A stretch of 64,000 bases of DNA from Terripilifer ovatus (GTDB taxonomy: Bacteria > Pseudomonadota > Alphaproteobacteria > Rhizobiales > Beijerinckiaceae), in contig JARHVB010000085.1 in the NCBI GenBank assembly GCA_029222685.1, positions 300,296 through 364,295 of the forward strand. Direction: 5' to 3'. The translations under genes were made by a program, and so were the position numbers. Under the pieces are notes generated by a model. The model was not told the origin of the DNA. It did no database searches and saw only the letters and a program-made list of their open reading frames with translations. Positions within the stretch are counted from its first letter, which is position 1, and every line of letters starts with the position of its first letter. Positions 32,892 through 41,107 of this stretch are shown here, piece after piece.

Positions 32892-33624
32892 GATAGACCT
32901 CCCGCACACGCGGGCTCCTGCGCACGTTCTCCGGCGTGTCCTGCATCACCAGCGCGCCTGCCGCGAACACGGAGACGACATCGGCGTAGCGGAACACCAG
33001 GTTCATGTCGTGTTCGATGAACAGGATGGCGGTGTCTTTCGACAGATGCGCGAGCTGCGAAAACACCTCATGGCCCTGCTGCGTCGAAAGGCCGGCGGCC
33101 GGCTCGTCGAGAAGCAGAAGCTTCGGCTGCAAGGCCACGGCCAGAACGATCTCGAGCAGGCGCTGCTTGCCGTAGGGCAGCGCCTCGGTCAGCCCATAGG
33201 CGTCGCGGGCGAGATCGAATTGCGTCAGCAGCGCCATCGCCTCGTCGATCAGCTTTGTCTCGGCCGACACGGAACGCAGCGACAGACGCGCCTTGCCGTC
33301 GCGTTCGAGCAGCGCCAGCACCACCGACTCGAGCGGATTGAGCGCCTTGAACAGGGAGTTGATCTGGAACGTCCGCACCATGCCGGCCTTGACCCGCTGC
33401 TGCGGCGTATCGTTGGTGACGATGCGCCCGTCGAAGAAGACATTGCCGGACTTCGGCTTCAGAAGCCCGGTGACGAGGCTGACGAAGGTCGTTTTGCCGG
33501 CCCCGTTGGGGCCGATGATCGCGTGGCGCTCGCCGCGGCGCAGGGCAAAGTTCATGCAATTGAAAATCACCAGGCCGCCAAAGGCCATGTGCAGATCGCG
33601 GGTTTCCAGAACCATGTCGCTCAT
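32881..33624 (-). CDS. livG: Branched-chain amino acid ABC transporter ATPase LivG
   Basis: A 247-residue ATPase. Walker A is GPNGAGKTT, the signature region LPYGKQRLLEIV replaces the strict LSGG motif as in LivG proteins, and Walker B is LLLLDEPAAG. The start overlaps the livM stop by 4 bases and the end overlaps livF, so the cluster is translationally coupled. It energises import together with LivF through LivHM. Confidence 0.93.
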   Translation of the reverse strand: MSDMVLETRDLHMAFGGLVIFNCMNFALRRGERHAIIGPNGAGKTTFVSLVTGLLKPKSGNVFFDGRIVTNDTPQQRVKAGMVRTFQINSLFKALNPLESVVLALLERDGKARLSLRSVSAETKLIDEAMALLTQFDLARDAYGLTEALPYGKQRLLEIVLAVALQPKLLLLDEPAAGLSTQQGHEVFSQLAHLSKDTAILFIEHDMNLVFRYADVVSVFAAGALVMQDTPENVRRSPRVREVYLGN

Positions 33625-34646
33625 GCAGTTGGCCCGTCGGCTTTCGATGGCTTCCAGCGGTTGAGCAGCGTCTCAAGCGACGGCAGCAGGCCCTTGCGGA
33701 AGAACGAGACGACGACCACCAGCAACAGGCCGATCCAGAAATACCAGTAGACAGGGCTGATCGCCGCCAGCCAGTCGCGCAGGATCAGGAACACCAGCGC
33801 GCCGATGAAGCCGCCGTAGAGCCGTCCGGTGCCGCCGATGATGAGGATGACGAGCACGTCGGCTGAGCGCTGGAACGACAGTGTGTTTGGCGACACGAAT
33901 TGCGTCGTCTGCGTCAGCAGCGCGCCGGCCGCGCCCGCCAGCGCTGCGCCCAGGGCGAAGGCGCGCGACACGTCGCCTTCGACGGGCGCGCCGAGCATGA
34001 TCATGCGGCGCGGATTTTCCCGCGCCCCGACCAGTGCGAGGCCGAACGGCGATTTGACTACGGCGCGCGCGATCACGAACAGGATGAAGGCGATGATAAG
34101 CGCGTACCAGAAGGCGGTGCGTCCGAAGATGTCGAAGCGGAACAGGCCGAGCACCGGCGCGATGACAATGCCCTGCATGCCGTCGTCGCCGCCGGTCACG
34201 TCGGTCGAGCGATGTACAAGGTCATAAAGGATGAGATTGAGGCCGAGCGTCACCATCAGCAAGCCTACGCCGGTGACCCTCTGCACCAGCTTGCCGGTCA
34301 GCCAGCCGACGACAGCGGCGATTGCCATCGCCAGCACCAAAGCGCTGATCGGTTCGGTCCAGCCGAACTTGCCGCAATAGCCGGCCACATAAGCGCCGAC
34401 ACCGAAGAACGCCGCATGGCCGAGCGAGGGAATACCGCGATAGCCGAGCAGGATATCGAGCGACATGGCGAACAGGCCCCAGATGAAGATCTGGCTCATC
34501 AGCACGAGATCGACATTGGGCACGAAATACATGCCGGCCAGCGCCAGCCAGAACAGGATTTCGTAGACATTCCAGCGCGCCAGCCGGGCGAAATAGCCCG
34601 TCGCCGCCTTGGCGCGCTCCGGCGTCAGCCGTTCAATAGCGCTCAT
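33621..34646 (-). CDS. livM: Branched-chain amino acid ABC transporter permease LivM
   Basis: A 341-residue inner-membrane permease with 8-10 helices. It contains SLDILLGYRGIPSLGHAAFF, the LivM-type cytoplasmic motif region ARAVVKSPFGLALVGARENP, and FIGALVFLILRDWL. The ATG at 34646 overlaps the livH stop by 4 bases; a longer reading adds 11 residues from inside livH. The C-terminus is Lys/Arg-rich and cytoplasmic. Confidence 0.92.
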   Translation of the reverse strand: MSAIERLTPERAKAATGYFARLARWNVYEILFWLALAGMYFVPNVDLVLMSQIFIWGLFAMSLDILLGYRGIPSLGHAAFFGVGAYVAGYCGKFGWTEPISALVLAMAIAAVVGWLTGKLVQRVTGVGLLMVTLGLNLILYDLVHRSTDVTGGDDGMQGIVIAPVLGLFRFDIFGRTAFWYALIIAFILFVIARAVVKSPFGLALVGARENPRRMIMLGAPVEGDVSRAFALGAALAGAAGALLTQTTQFVSPNTLSFQRSADVLVILIIGGTGRLYGGFIGALVFLILRDWLAAISPVYWYFWIGLLLVVVVSFFRKGLLPSLETLLNRWKPSKADGPTA

Positions 34647-35506
34647 GTCTGCCTGCCCAGCAGGCCATGCGGCCGCCACAGCATGCAGGCGACGGTGAGC
34701 ACATAGATGACGAAGCCGCCGAATTGCGGAAAATAGTATTTACCCATGACGTCGGCGATGCCCAGCGCCAGCCCGGCAATCAATGTGCCGCTGATGGTCC
34801 CCATGCCGCCGACCGACACGATGATCAGCAGGTAGACCAGATAGCGCAGCGGAAAATTCGGGTCGAGACCGAGCAGGTTGGCCGAAAGCGCGCCGCCGAG
34901 CCCGGCGAGCCCGCCGCCGATCGCGAAGGTCAGCGCGAAGATAAGCTCCGTGTTCAGCCCGCAGGCGCCGGCGACCCGGCGGTTGTCGACGCAGGCGCGC
35001 ACCATGGCGCCAAGCTGCGTGCGCTCGAGGCCCAGCACCAGGATGATCGCCATTGCGGCGCCGATGGCGATAAGGAAGATGCGATAGGTTTCCAAGGTCA
35101 GCCCCAGCACGTCCCGCTGCCCGGTCAGCCAGGAGGGCATGTCGATGCGCTGATAGGTGCCGCCCCAGGCATAGGTGGCGATGGCGATCGACATGAAGAC
35201 GAGGCCGATGGTCAGCAACACCTGGGTCAGGTCGTCGGTATTGTAGAAGTGCCGGAAGATCAGCCGCTCGACGACAATGGACAAAGCGCCGATGACGATG
35301 AAGACGATCGGCAGGCTCGCCAGGAACGGCACGCCGAAGCTTTGCATGGCGGTCACCTTGACGTAGCCGCCGAACATCGAGAAACTCGCCTGGGCGAGGT
35401 TGACGAAATTCATCATGCCGAGCGTGACCGAAAGCCCGACCGACATGATGAACAGCAGGAAACCATAGGCGACGCCGTTGAACAGCACCGTCAGGATCGA
35501 CGACAT
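34643..35506 (-). CDS. livH: Branched-chain amino acid ABC transporter permease LivH
   Basis: A 287-residue inner-membrane permease. It has the LivH opening LFNGVAYGFLLFIMSVGLSV and the conserved ATPase-contact region GAMVRACVDNRRVAGACGLN. It lies 20 bases after the receptor gene and overlaps livM. Seven to eight helices are evident. It pairs with LivM as a heterodimer. Confidence 0.93.
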   Translation of the reverse strand: MSSILTVLFNGVAYGFLLFIMSVGLSVTLGMMNFVNLAQASFSMFGGYVKVTAMQSFGVPFLASLPIVFIVIGALSIVVERLIFRHFYNTDDLTQVLLTIGLVFMSIAIATYAWGGTYQRIDMPSWLTGQRDVLGLTLETYRIFLIAIGAAMAIILVLGLERTQLGAMVRACVDNRRVAGACGLNTELIFALTFAIGGGLAGLGGALSANLLGLDPNFPLRYLVYLLIIVSVGGMGTISGTLIAGLALGIADVMGKYYFPQFGGFVIYVLTVACMLWRPHGLLGRQT

Positions 35507-35526
35507 CGGCGACGCTCCCTGTTCGC

Positions 35527-36708
35527 CTATTTGAAGCCGACGTCCTTGAAGCTCTCGATCTCGACATTCTGCAGCACGCCGTTCACCTTGTCGACACGGC
35601 GGATGTAGATGTTCTGGACGATGTCGCCATTGGCCTTGTCGATGGTGATTGGCCCGCGCGGACTTTCAAACGTGCGGCCATGAATGAAGGCGGCAAATTT
35701 GTCGGGATCGAACTTGGCGCCCGCCTGGGCGTTGAGCGCATCATAGGTCATGCGCATGGCGTCCCAGGTGGCGATCGCGCCCCAGCCGATGCGTGGTTTC
35801 GCGCCATTCAGTGCCACATAGTCCTTCACGAACTCCTTGTTGAGCGCCGAATCATGCTGCGTCGAATAAATGCCGGTTGTGATCGTGCCCAGCGCGGCGT
35901 CACCGACCGCGTCGATATAGGTTTCGTCGGTGATGTCGCCGGTGCCCATGATCTTGATGCCGGATGCCTTGAGGCCTGAATCGTTGACCGCCCGCAGGAT
36001 GCCGATGCTCAGTTCGCCGATCGGCATGAAGATGAAAAGCGCGTCGGCCTTGGCATCTCGGATGCGCTGCATGTAGCCGGAGAACTCTGGATTGGCGACG
36101 GGAATGCGCAGGTTTCCGGCCAATGTTCCAGACGCATCCTTCAGCGCTTCGATAAAGTATTTTTCGCAATCGTGCCCGGGCGCGAAGTCCGCGACCGCGA
36201 CGAACACGCGCTTCCAGCCGTTCTTGACGGCATAGGCGGCGAGCGGCTTGCACAGTTGCGGCACGGCGAAGAAGGTGCGCGTCGAATACTTCGACTTCTC
36301 GCCCACGATGCCCGTGGTGGCTGCGCCTGTCACGAAGGACGGCACCTTGGCTTCCATCAGGATGGGCGCCGCAGCAAGCGTATTGGGCGTATAGTCCGGG
36401 CCGATCAGCACCTGCACTTTCTCGCGGGTGACCACTTCCTGCACGAGACGTTTGGCGACTTCCGGGTTCGGTCCCGTCGTGTCGCGCCGCACCAGTTCGA
36501 TCTTCTTGCCGCCCGCGGTGTCGCCGTATTTCTGCATGAACAGTTTGACCGTGCTGTCGGTCTGCTGGCCGCCGAGCGACGTGATGCCGGAATAGCTCTG
36601 CAGGATGCCGATCTTCACGGTCTCCTGCGCAGAGGCGCCAAAGCCGGACAAGACAGCGGCGCTCGTGGCCACCAGCAACGACGCTGCAATCTTCATGGCG
36701 ATCTTCAT
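35527..36708 (-). CDS. livK: ABC transporter substrate-binding protein, LivK type
   Basis: A 393-residue periplasmic receptor and first gene of the livKHMGF operon. Signal peptide residues ~1-27 (AASLLVATSAAVLSGFG, then SAQE). The mature start VKIGILQSYSGITSLGGQQ and the end RGPITIDKANGDIVQNIYIR are family hallmarks; the latter also appears in the receptor at 34-1203. Because these receptors vary widely, the true ligand may be an aromatic or amide compound rather than Leu/Ile/Val, so the gene name refers to position in the operon. Confidence 0.9.
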   Translation of the reverse strand: MKIAMKIAASLLVATSAAVLSGFGASAQETVKIGILQSYSGITSLGGQQTDSTVKLFMQKYGDTAGGKKIELVRRDTTGPNPEVAKRLVQEVVTREKVQVLIGPDYTPNTLAAAPILMEAKVPSFVTGAATTGIVGEKSKYSTRTFFAVPQLCKPLAAYAVKNGWKRVFVAVADFAPGHDCEKYFIEALKDASGTLAGNLRIPVANPEFSGYMQRIRDAKADALFIFMPIGELSIGILRAVNDSGLKASGIKIMGTGDITDETYIDAVGDAALGTITTGIYSTQHDSALNKEFVKDYVALNGAKPRIGWGAIATWDAMRMTYDALNAQAGAKFDPDKFAAFIHGRTFESPRGPITIDKANGDIVQNIYIRRVDKVNGVLQNVEIESFKDVGFK

Positions 36709-36832
36709 GTGTCCCCTCCCTGCGGGTCGCCGGGCAACGGACTTTGGCGTCCGCCTGCCCAGCCTGCAGAATTCAGCCTGAAAGCACGCTCCTGTCCAGC
36801 GCTTTGTCTTTCAGGATGAGGAGGGGACGTTC

Positions 36833-36853
36833 GCGGCTGCAGCAAGCAGCCGC
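36833..36853 (-). terminator. Hairpin after M16 peptidase operon
   Basis: GCGGCTGC (36833-36840) and GCAGCCGC (36846-36853) form an 8-bp perfect stem with a 5-base loop, 15 bases beyond the stop of the last M16 gene. There is no U-run, so it may end transcription only with Rho or protect the mRNA end. Confidence 0.4.
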
Positions 36854-36867
36854 TGATCACCAGAAGA

Positions 36868-38148
36868 TTATACCCCGTCGGGCTTTCCGGCGACGGCGAC
36901 GAGCAGCTTGCCGCCTTCGAACAGTCGCTTGGCGACGCGCTTCGTGTCCTGCAGGGTGACGGCGGCGATCAGCTCGTTGCGGCGGTCGAGATAGTCGACA
37001 TCATAGCCGTCCGTCTGCAGCGAGACGAGATTGGCGGCGATCTTCGTCGATGTATCGAAGCGCAGGGCATAGGAGCCGATCATATATTTCTGCGCTTTTT
37101 CCAACTCGTCCTGCGTCGGTCCGCTGTGGGCGATCTTGGCGATCTCTTCCTCGATGACCAAAAGCGATTCCCCGGCGCGCTCGTTCTTGGTCGAAGTGCC
37201 CCCGGCAAACAGCGCCGAATGGTCGTTGGCGGAAAGCTGCGTCCACACCGAATAGGCGAGACCGCGCTTTTCGCGCACTTCCTTGAACAGCCGCGCCGAA
37301 AACACGCCGCCGCCGAGCACATGGTTGACCACCGCGCCGGTGATGAAATCCTTGTCGTGGCGGGCGATGCCCGGCAGGCTGAAGCGGAAGGTCGATTGCG
37401 GGACGTCGACCGAAATCACTTTGCGCTCGCCGTTGCCCTGCGGCGTGATGTCGGCGACGGGATTGAGCGACGGCGCCGCGGGCAGGTTGCCGAAGGCCTT
37501 GTCGATCAGCGCGGCGAGTTTGCTGGCGTCGATGGCGCCGACAGCGCCGATCTTCAGGTTGCTGCGCGAGAACAGCCGCTCGCGCAGCTTGACGAGATCG
37601 GCCCGGCCGATGGCGGGAATGGTCTCGAGGTCGCCGTCGGTCGGGCGTCCATAAGGATGGTTCGGAAAGGCGGCCGTGCGCCAGGCTTTTGCGGCCAGCG
37701 CATTGGGGTCTTTCAGCTCATGACGGAGGCCGGCGACCATCTGGCTGCGCACCCGCTCGATGGCGTCGCCGTCCAGGCGCGGCTCGATCATGCACAGACG
37801 CAGCAGATCGAAGGCTGCGTCGGTGTTGCGGGCCAGCGTCTTCAACTCGCCGTGGAAATTGTCGTGGCCGGCGTGAAAGGAAATCTCGATGGCCTTGTCG
37901 TCGAGAGCGCGATGGAAGGCATCGGAATCGTAGGGACCCGCGCCCTCGTCCAGCAAGCCGGCGAGCATGGCGCCGGCGCCGGTCAGTCCGTCGGGGTCCT
38001 GGGCCGAACCGCCCTTGAAAGCGAAATCGAACGCCACCAGCGGTACGGCATAATCTTCCACCAGCCAGGCTTCGATCCCCAGCGGGGTGACAATTTTCTG
38101 GACGGTTTCGGCCCGTGTTTTTTTCGAGATGTCGGTGACAGCACTCAT
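36868..38148 (-). CDS. M16 zinc-peptidase family protein, non-catalytic partner
   Basis: A 426-residue M16 protein with two homologous M16 domains. The zinc motif HxxEH is absent at the expected place (DGLTGAGAMLAGLLDEGAGP), while the C-terminal region keeps the substrate-binding R/Y element (LFKEVREKRGLAYSVWTQLS). This is the pattern of the inactive beta partner that dimerises with a catalytic M16 protein, here encoded by the adjacent upstream gene. The start at 38148 is preferred over 38211. No signal peptide is evident, so the pair may be cytoplasmic or exported by another route. Confidence 0.9.
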   Translation of the reverse strand: MSAVTDISKKTRAETVQKIVTPLGIEAWLVEDYAVPLVAFDFAFKGGSAQDPDGLTGAGAMLAGLLDEGAGPYDSDAFHRALDDKAIEISFHAGHDNFHGELKTLARNTDAAFDLLRLCMIEPRLDGDAIERVRSQMVAGLRHELKDPNALAAKAWRTAAFPNHPYGRPTDGDLETIPAIGRADLVKLRERLFSRSNLKIGAVGAIDASKLAALIDKAFGNLPAAPSLNPVADITPQGNGERKVISVDVPQSTFRFSLPGIARHDKDFITGAVVNHVLGGGVFSARLFKEVREKRGLAYSVWTQLSANDHSALFAGGTSTKNERAGESLLVIEEEIAKIAHSGPTQDELEKAQKYMIGSYALRFDTSTKIAANLVSLQTDGYDVDYLDRRNELIAAVTLQDTKRVAKRLFEGGKLLVAVAGKPDGV

Positions 38149-38235
38149 GGGGTACTCGATTTGTTGATTGCGGCACCGGCGCGAAACATTGTCCGGTGCG
38201 AGAGAATGCAAAGTGGACTTGAGAGGCAGATGGCT

Positions 38236-39627
38236 TCAGGCCGCCTGTTCTTCTTCCTCATCCTTCATCAGCAGGAAGCCGGTGACGGAGCGGCGCAGCT
38301 CGAGCCATTTGGCCACAGCGGCGCGCACCTGTTCGGCGCTCACCGCGTCGATGCGGTTGGGCCAGTCTTTCACGTCGGCGACGGAATGGCCCGTCGTCAA
38401 TGCCGCGCCATACCAGCGGGCCAGCGAGGTCTGGCTGTCCTGGGCATAGACCGCGTCGGCGATCAGCCGCGTCTTGGCGCGTGCCAGGTCGGCTTCATCG
38501 ACCAGCTTTTTGCCCATTGCGTCGATGATGGCGCCGACCTCGTCATCGAGCTCCTCGAGCGAGACGTCAGGCGCCGGCACGGCGTAGACAAAGAAGCGGG
38601 TGTCGTCGAGCGAGGTTCCCATGTAATAGGCGCCTACGGCGACGGCGATCTTCTTGTCGACCACGAGCGAGCGATAGAGCAGGCTCGTCGGGCCGCCGCC
38701 GAGCAGATGGGCGGCGAGTTCCAGCGCCTCGGCATCGCCCGGTGCAGCGGTCGTATAGGACGGCACCAGATAGACGCGCTGCTGGCTCGGCTGCTCGACC
38801 TTGTCATCGGCAAGCGTCACCAGCCGGTGCGCGCGCGGCTGCGGTTCGCGCGTACGCATGCGCTTCGGCGCTTCGCCATGGGCCTTGATCTTGCCGTAGC
38901 TGGCCTCGGCGAGCGCGCGCACCTCCTCGGGGAGCACGTCGCCTGCAACGATCAGCACCGCGTTCTCGGGCGTATAGAAGCGGTTGTAATAGGCCAGCGC
39001 GTCGGTGCGATCGAGTGTTTCGATCTCGTGCTCCCAGCCGATGATCGGCTTGCCGTAGGGATGATGGGTGTAGAGCGCCGCCTGCACCGCCTCGCCGAGC
39101 TGGGCGCCCGGGTCGCTGTCGGTGCGCATGCGCCGCTCTTCCAGCACCACATCGCGTTCCGGCGTCACCACATCGTCGGTGAGGACGAGGTTGGTCATCC
39201 GGTCGGCTTCGAAATCCATCAGGACAGCGAGATGCTCTTTCGGCACGCGCTGGTAGTAAGCGGTGTAATCGATGGAAGTGAAGGCGTTCTCCTGGCCGCC
39301 CAGTTCGGCGACGATATCGGAGAACTCGCCTTTCGGATGGCGCTTGGTGCCTTTGAACATCAGATGTTCGAGAAAGTGCGCGATGCCGGATTTGCCGACC
39401 GGATCGTCGGCGGAGCCGTTGCGATACCACACCATATGGGTGACGACCGGTGCGCGGTGATCGGGAATGACAACCACTTCCAGGCCGTTGTCGAGGAAAA
39501 AGTGTCCGATCTCCGGACCGCTGCTCTTTGCCGGCGCAGCCGCAGAGGATGGCGTGAGAGATGCCGGTGAAGCTTGGACAGATCCTTGGCTTTGAATGGT
39601 CAATTGCGTTCCTTCCGATTCTGGCAT
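38236..39627 (-). CDS. M16 zinc peptidase, catalytic subunit
   Basis: A 463-residue insulinase-family metallopeptidase. The inverted zinc motif is HFLEH in GIAHFLEHLMFKGTKRHP, and the downstream third ligand Glu is in the VVLEERRMR region, giving the usual ~76-residue spacing. The first ~35 residues are Ser/Ala/Pro-rich and low complexity, with no clear signal peptide. It is followed by its inactive partner and preceded by a conserved hypothetical gene, lspA and ileS. This is the usual order in Hyphomicrobiales. Natural substrates of these bacterial M16 pairs are mostly unknown; degradation of imported or signal peptides is typical. Confidence 0.92.
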   Translation of the reverse strand: MPESEGTQLTIQSQGSVQASPASLTPSSAAAPAKSSGPEIGHFFLDNGLEVVVIPDHRAPVVTHMVWYRNGSADDPVGKSGIAHFLEHLMFKGTKRHPKGEFSDIVAELGGQENAFTSIDYTAYYQRVPKEHLAVLMDFEADRMTNLVLTDDVVTPERDVVLEERRMRTDSDPGAQLGEAVQAALYTHHPYGKPIIGWEHEIETLDRTDALAYYNRFYTPENAVLIVAGDVLPEEVRALAEASYGKIKAHGEAPKRMRTREPQPRAHRLVTLADDKVEQPSQQRVYLVPSYTTAAPGDAEALELAAHLLGGGPTSLLYRSLVVDKKIAVAVGAYYMGTSLDDTRFFVYAVPAPDVSLEELDDEVGAIIDAMGKKLVDEADLARAKTRLIADAVYAQDSQTSLARWYGAALTTGHSVADVKDWPNRIDAVSAEQVRAAVAKWLELRRSVTGFLLMKDEEEEQAA

Positions 39628-39798
39628 TTCGTCCGAAATGGCGCGCCGCCGGAACGAAGACCGGTGCCCTGGCAAGGCGGGCGCCGCAATCAGGCGGCCC
39701 TGGAGGAATGCAATATAGGTGTTCGTCGGCAATTCGTCATGTCCCCCGCCAACGATTGCTGAGGCGACGATTAATGACGATTGCCGACGGGGTTGCGC

Positions 39799-40518
39799 CT
39801 ATTGGTCGCGCGCACGCTCGCGGCGCTGGTCTTCACGCAACTGGGCGCGCGGATCGTTGAGGTTGACTTCTTCCTTCGGTGCTTCCGGCACGTATTTGAC
39901 CGTCTTGGTGACGCGGCGATAGCCGACCGGCGGATCGGTCAGGGCCTTGCGCTGCGGCTCGGCGCCGGCCGGGACGTCCTTGGTGGTTTCGTCCTCTTTG
40001 CGCGTCGTCTTCATGACGTTCCAGTAGCGGGCCGGATTGCAGATTTCACCCAGGCCGTTGGTGCCGCCGACGCCGCATTGTTCGTCGTTCACATTGCGCT
40101 GGCCAGGCGCGATCCGTCCGCGCGCCAGCTCTTCATTGCTCATGCGATAGGTGCCCAGAGAATCGGGCTTCTGCTCGCGGGCACGCGCCAGAGCTGACTT
40201 CTCGCGCCGGCTGATCTCGTAGTCCTTGGGCCAATTCGGGTTACGTGCCGCGGCAGACGTGCCTGGCGGAGGCAGGTCCATCTTGGGCGGCAGGACGAGA
40301 GGCGCGCGCTCGCGATATTCGATCCGTGGCGGTTCGTCTTCGTCGCTTTGGCCGAGTCCAAAGCCGATCGCCGAACCGGCGATGCCCTTCACAGTGTCGA
40401 AGAAGCCCTGATTGCCATCGTCGAGCGCCTGGGCAGGCGTTCCTGCCATCAGGCCGCCGGTCAGCACAGCGAAAGCCGCGGTGATGGCAAGGCGGCGCGC
40501 CGGATTGCGGTGGTTCAT
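39799..40518 (-). CDS. Conserved hypothetical exported protein between lspA and M16 genes
   Basis: A 239-residue protein with a signal peptide (LAITAAFAVLTGGLMAGTPA, cleavage near AQA-L). The mature part is hydrophilic, Arg/Glu/Pro-rich and probably disordered, with YRERAPLVLPPKMDLPPPG, a short Cys-containing stretch (DEQCGVGGTNGLGEICNPA) that may form a disulfide, and a charged end (REDQRRERARDQ). I recognise the position (lspA-this-M16-M16), which recurs in related genomes, but no function is established. The ATG at 40518 is preferred over 40572. Confidence 0.8.
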   Translation of the reverse strand: MNHRNPARRLAITAAFAVLTGGLMAGTPAQALDDGNQGFFDTVKGIAGSAIGFGLGQSDEDEPPRIEYRERAPLVLPPKMDLPPPGTSAAARNPNWPKDYEISRREKSALARAREQKPDSLGTYRMSNEELARGRIAPGQRNVNDEQCGVGGTNGLGEICNPARYWNVMKTTRKEDETTKDVPAGAEPQRKALTDPPVGYRRVTKTVKYVPEAPKEEVNLNDPRAQLREDQRRERARDQ

Positions 40519-40608
40519 GCTTCGATCCTCACTCATGGCGGATAAGGCAATCATGATGCCGGTTGTGGGCATTTTAGAGGCGCCGACACGGCTTCCACCG
40601 CTCCGGTC

Positions 40609-41106
40609 TCAAGATTTCTCCCGCCGGGTTTCCCCAACAAAGACAGTTTCATATAGCAAAAGCGCCACTCCGGCAACGATCGCCACGTCGGCAATGTTGA
40701 AAACGTACCAGGACAGGCGCCCGTATCGTTCCGTATCTATATGAAAATGAAAGAAATCAGCCACCGCCCCATAGTTCCAGCGGTCGTAGGCATTGCCCAG
40801 CGCGCCGCCGACGATCAGCCCAAGGCCGATGGACGTGAGACGGCTCTTCGACCGCCACATCCACAGGCCGAGGAATATCGTCGCTCCCAGCATCAGCACC
40901 AGCAGGACCATCGGGTTCAGTTGCAGCAGGGAATAGGAAATGCCCGTATTCCAGACCAGGACCAGGCTGAGCCAGGGCGTTATCGCGACCGGCTGCAGTG
41001 CGTCGATGCCGTAGGAATAGATCATCCAGTGCTTGTGCGCCTGGTCGGCCACAAGCGCCGCGAAAGCCGCGATCAGGCTGAGGAGACGAGGGCTGAGGTG
41101 CCTCAT
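40609..41106 (-). CDS. lspA: Lipoprotein signal peptidase (signal peptidase II)
   Basis: A 165-residue inner-membrane aspartyl protease with four helices. It removes signal peptides from prolipoproteins after diacylglyceryl transfer. The catalytic aspartates are in GNAYDRWNYG and GAVADFFHFH, and the family motif NTGISYSLL is present. It starts one base from the ileS stop, the classical ileS-lspA pairing. At least one lipoprotein substrate is encoded in the window (the extensin-family protein at 59010). Confidence 0.95.
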   Translation of the reverse strand: MRHLSPRLLSLIAAFAALVADQAHKHWMIYSYGIDALQPVAITPWLSLVLVWNTGISYSLLQLNPMVLLVLMLGATIFLGLWMWRSKSRLTSIGLGLIVGGALGNAYDRWNYGAVADFFHFHIDTERYGRLSWYVFNIADVAIVAGVALLLYETVFVGETRREKS

Positions 41107-41107
41107 C

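Noticed and set aside
37126..39570. 814-codon plus-strand open frame
   Set aside because: It is antisense to both M16 peptidase genes, which have clear family motifs; long shadow frames are expected in GC-rich DNA.
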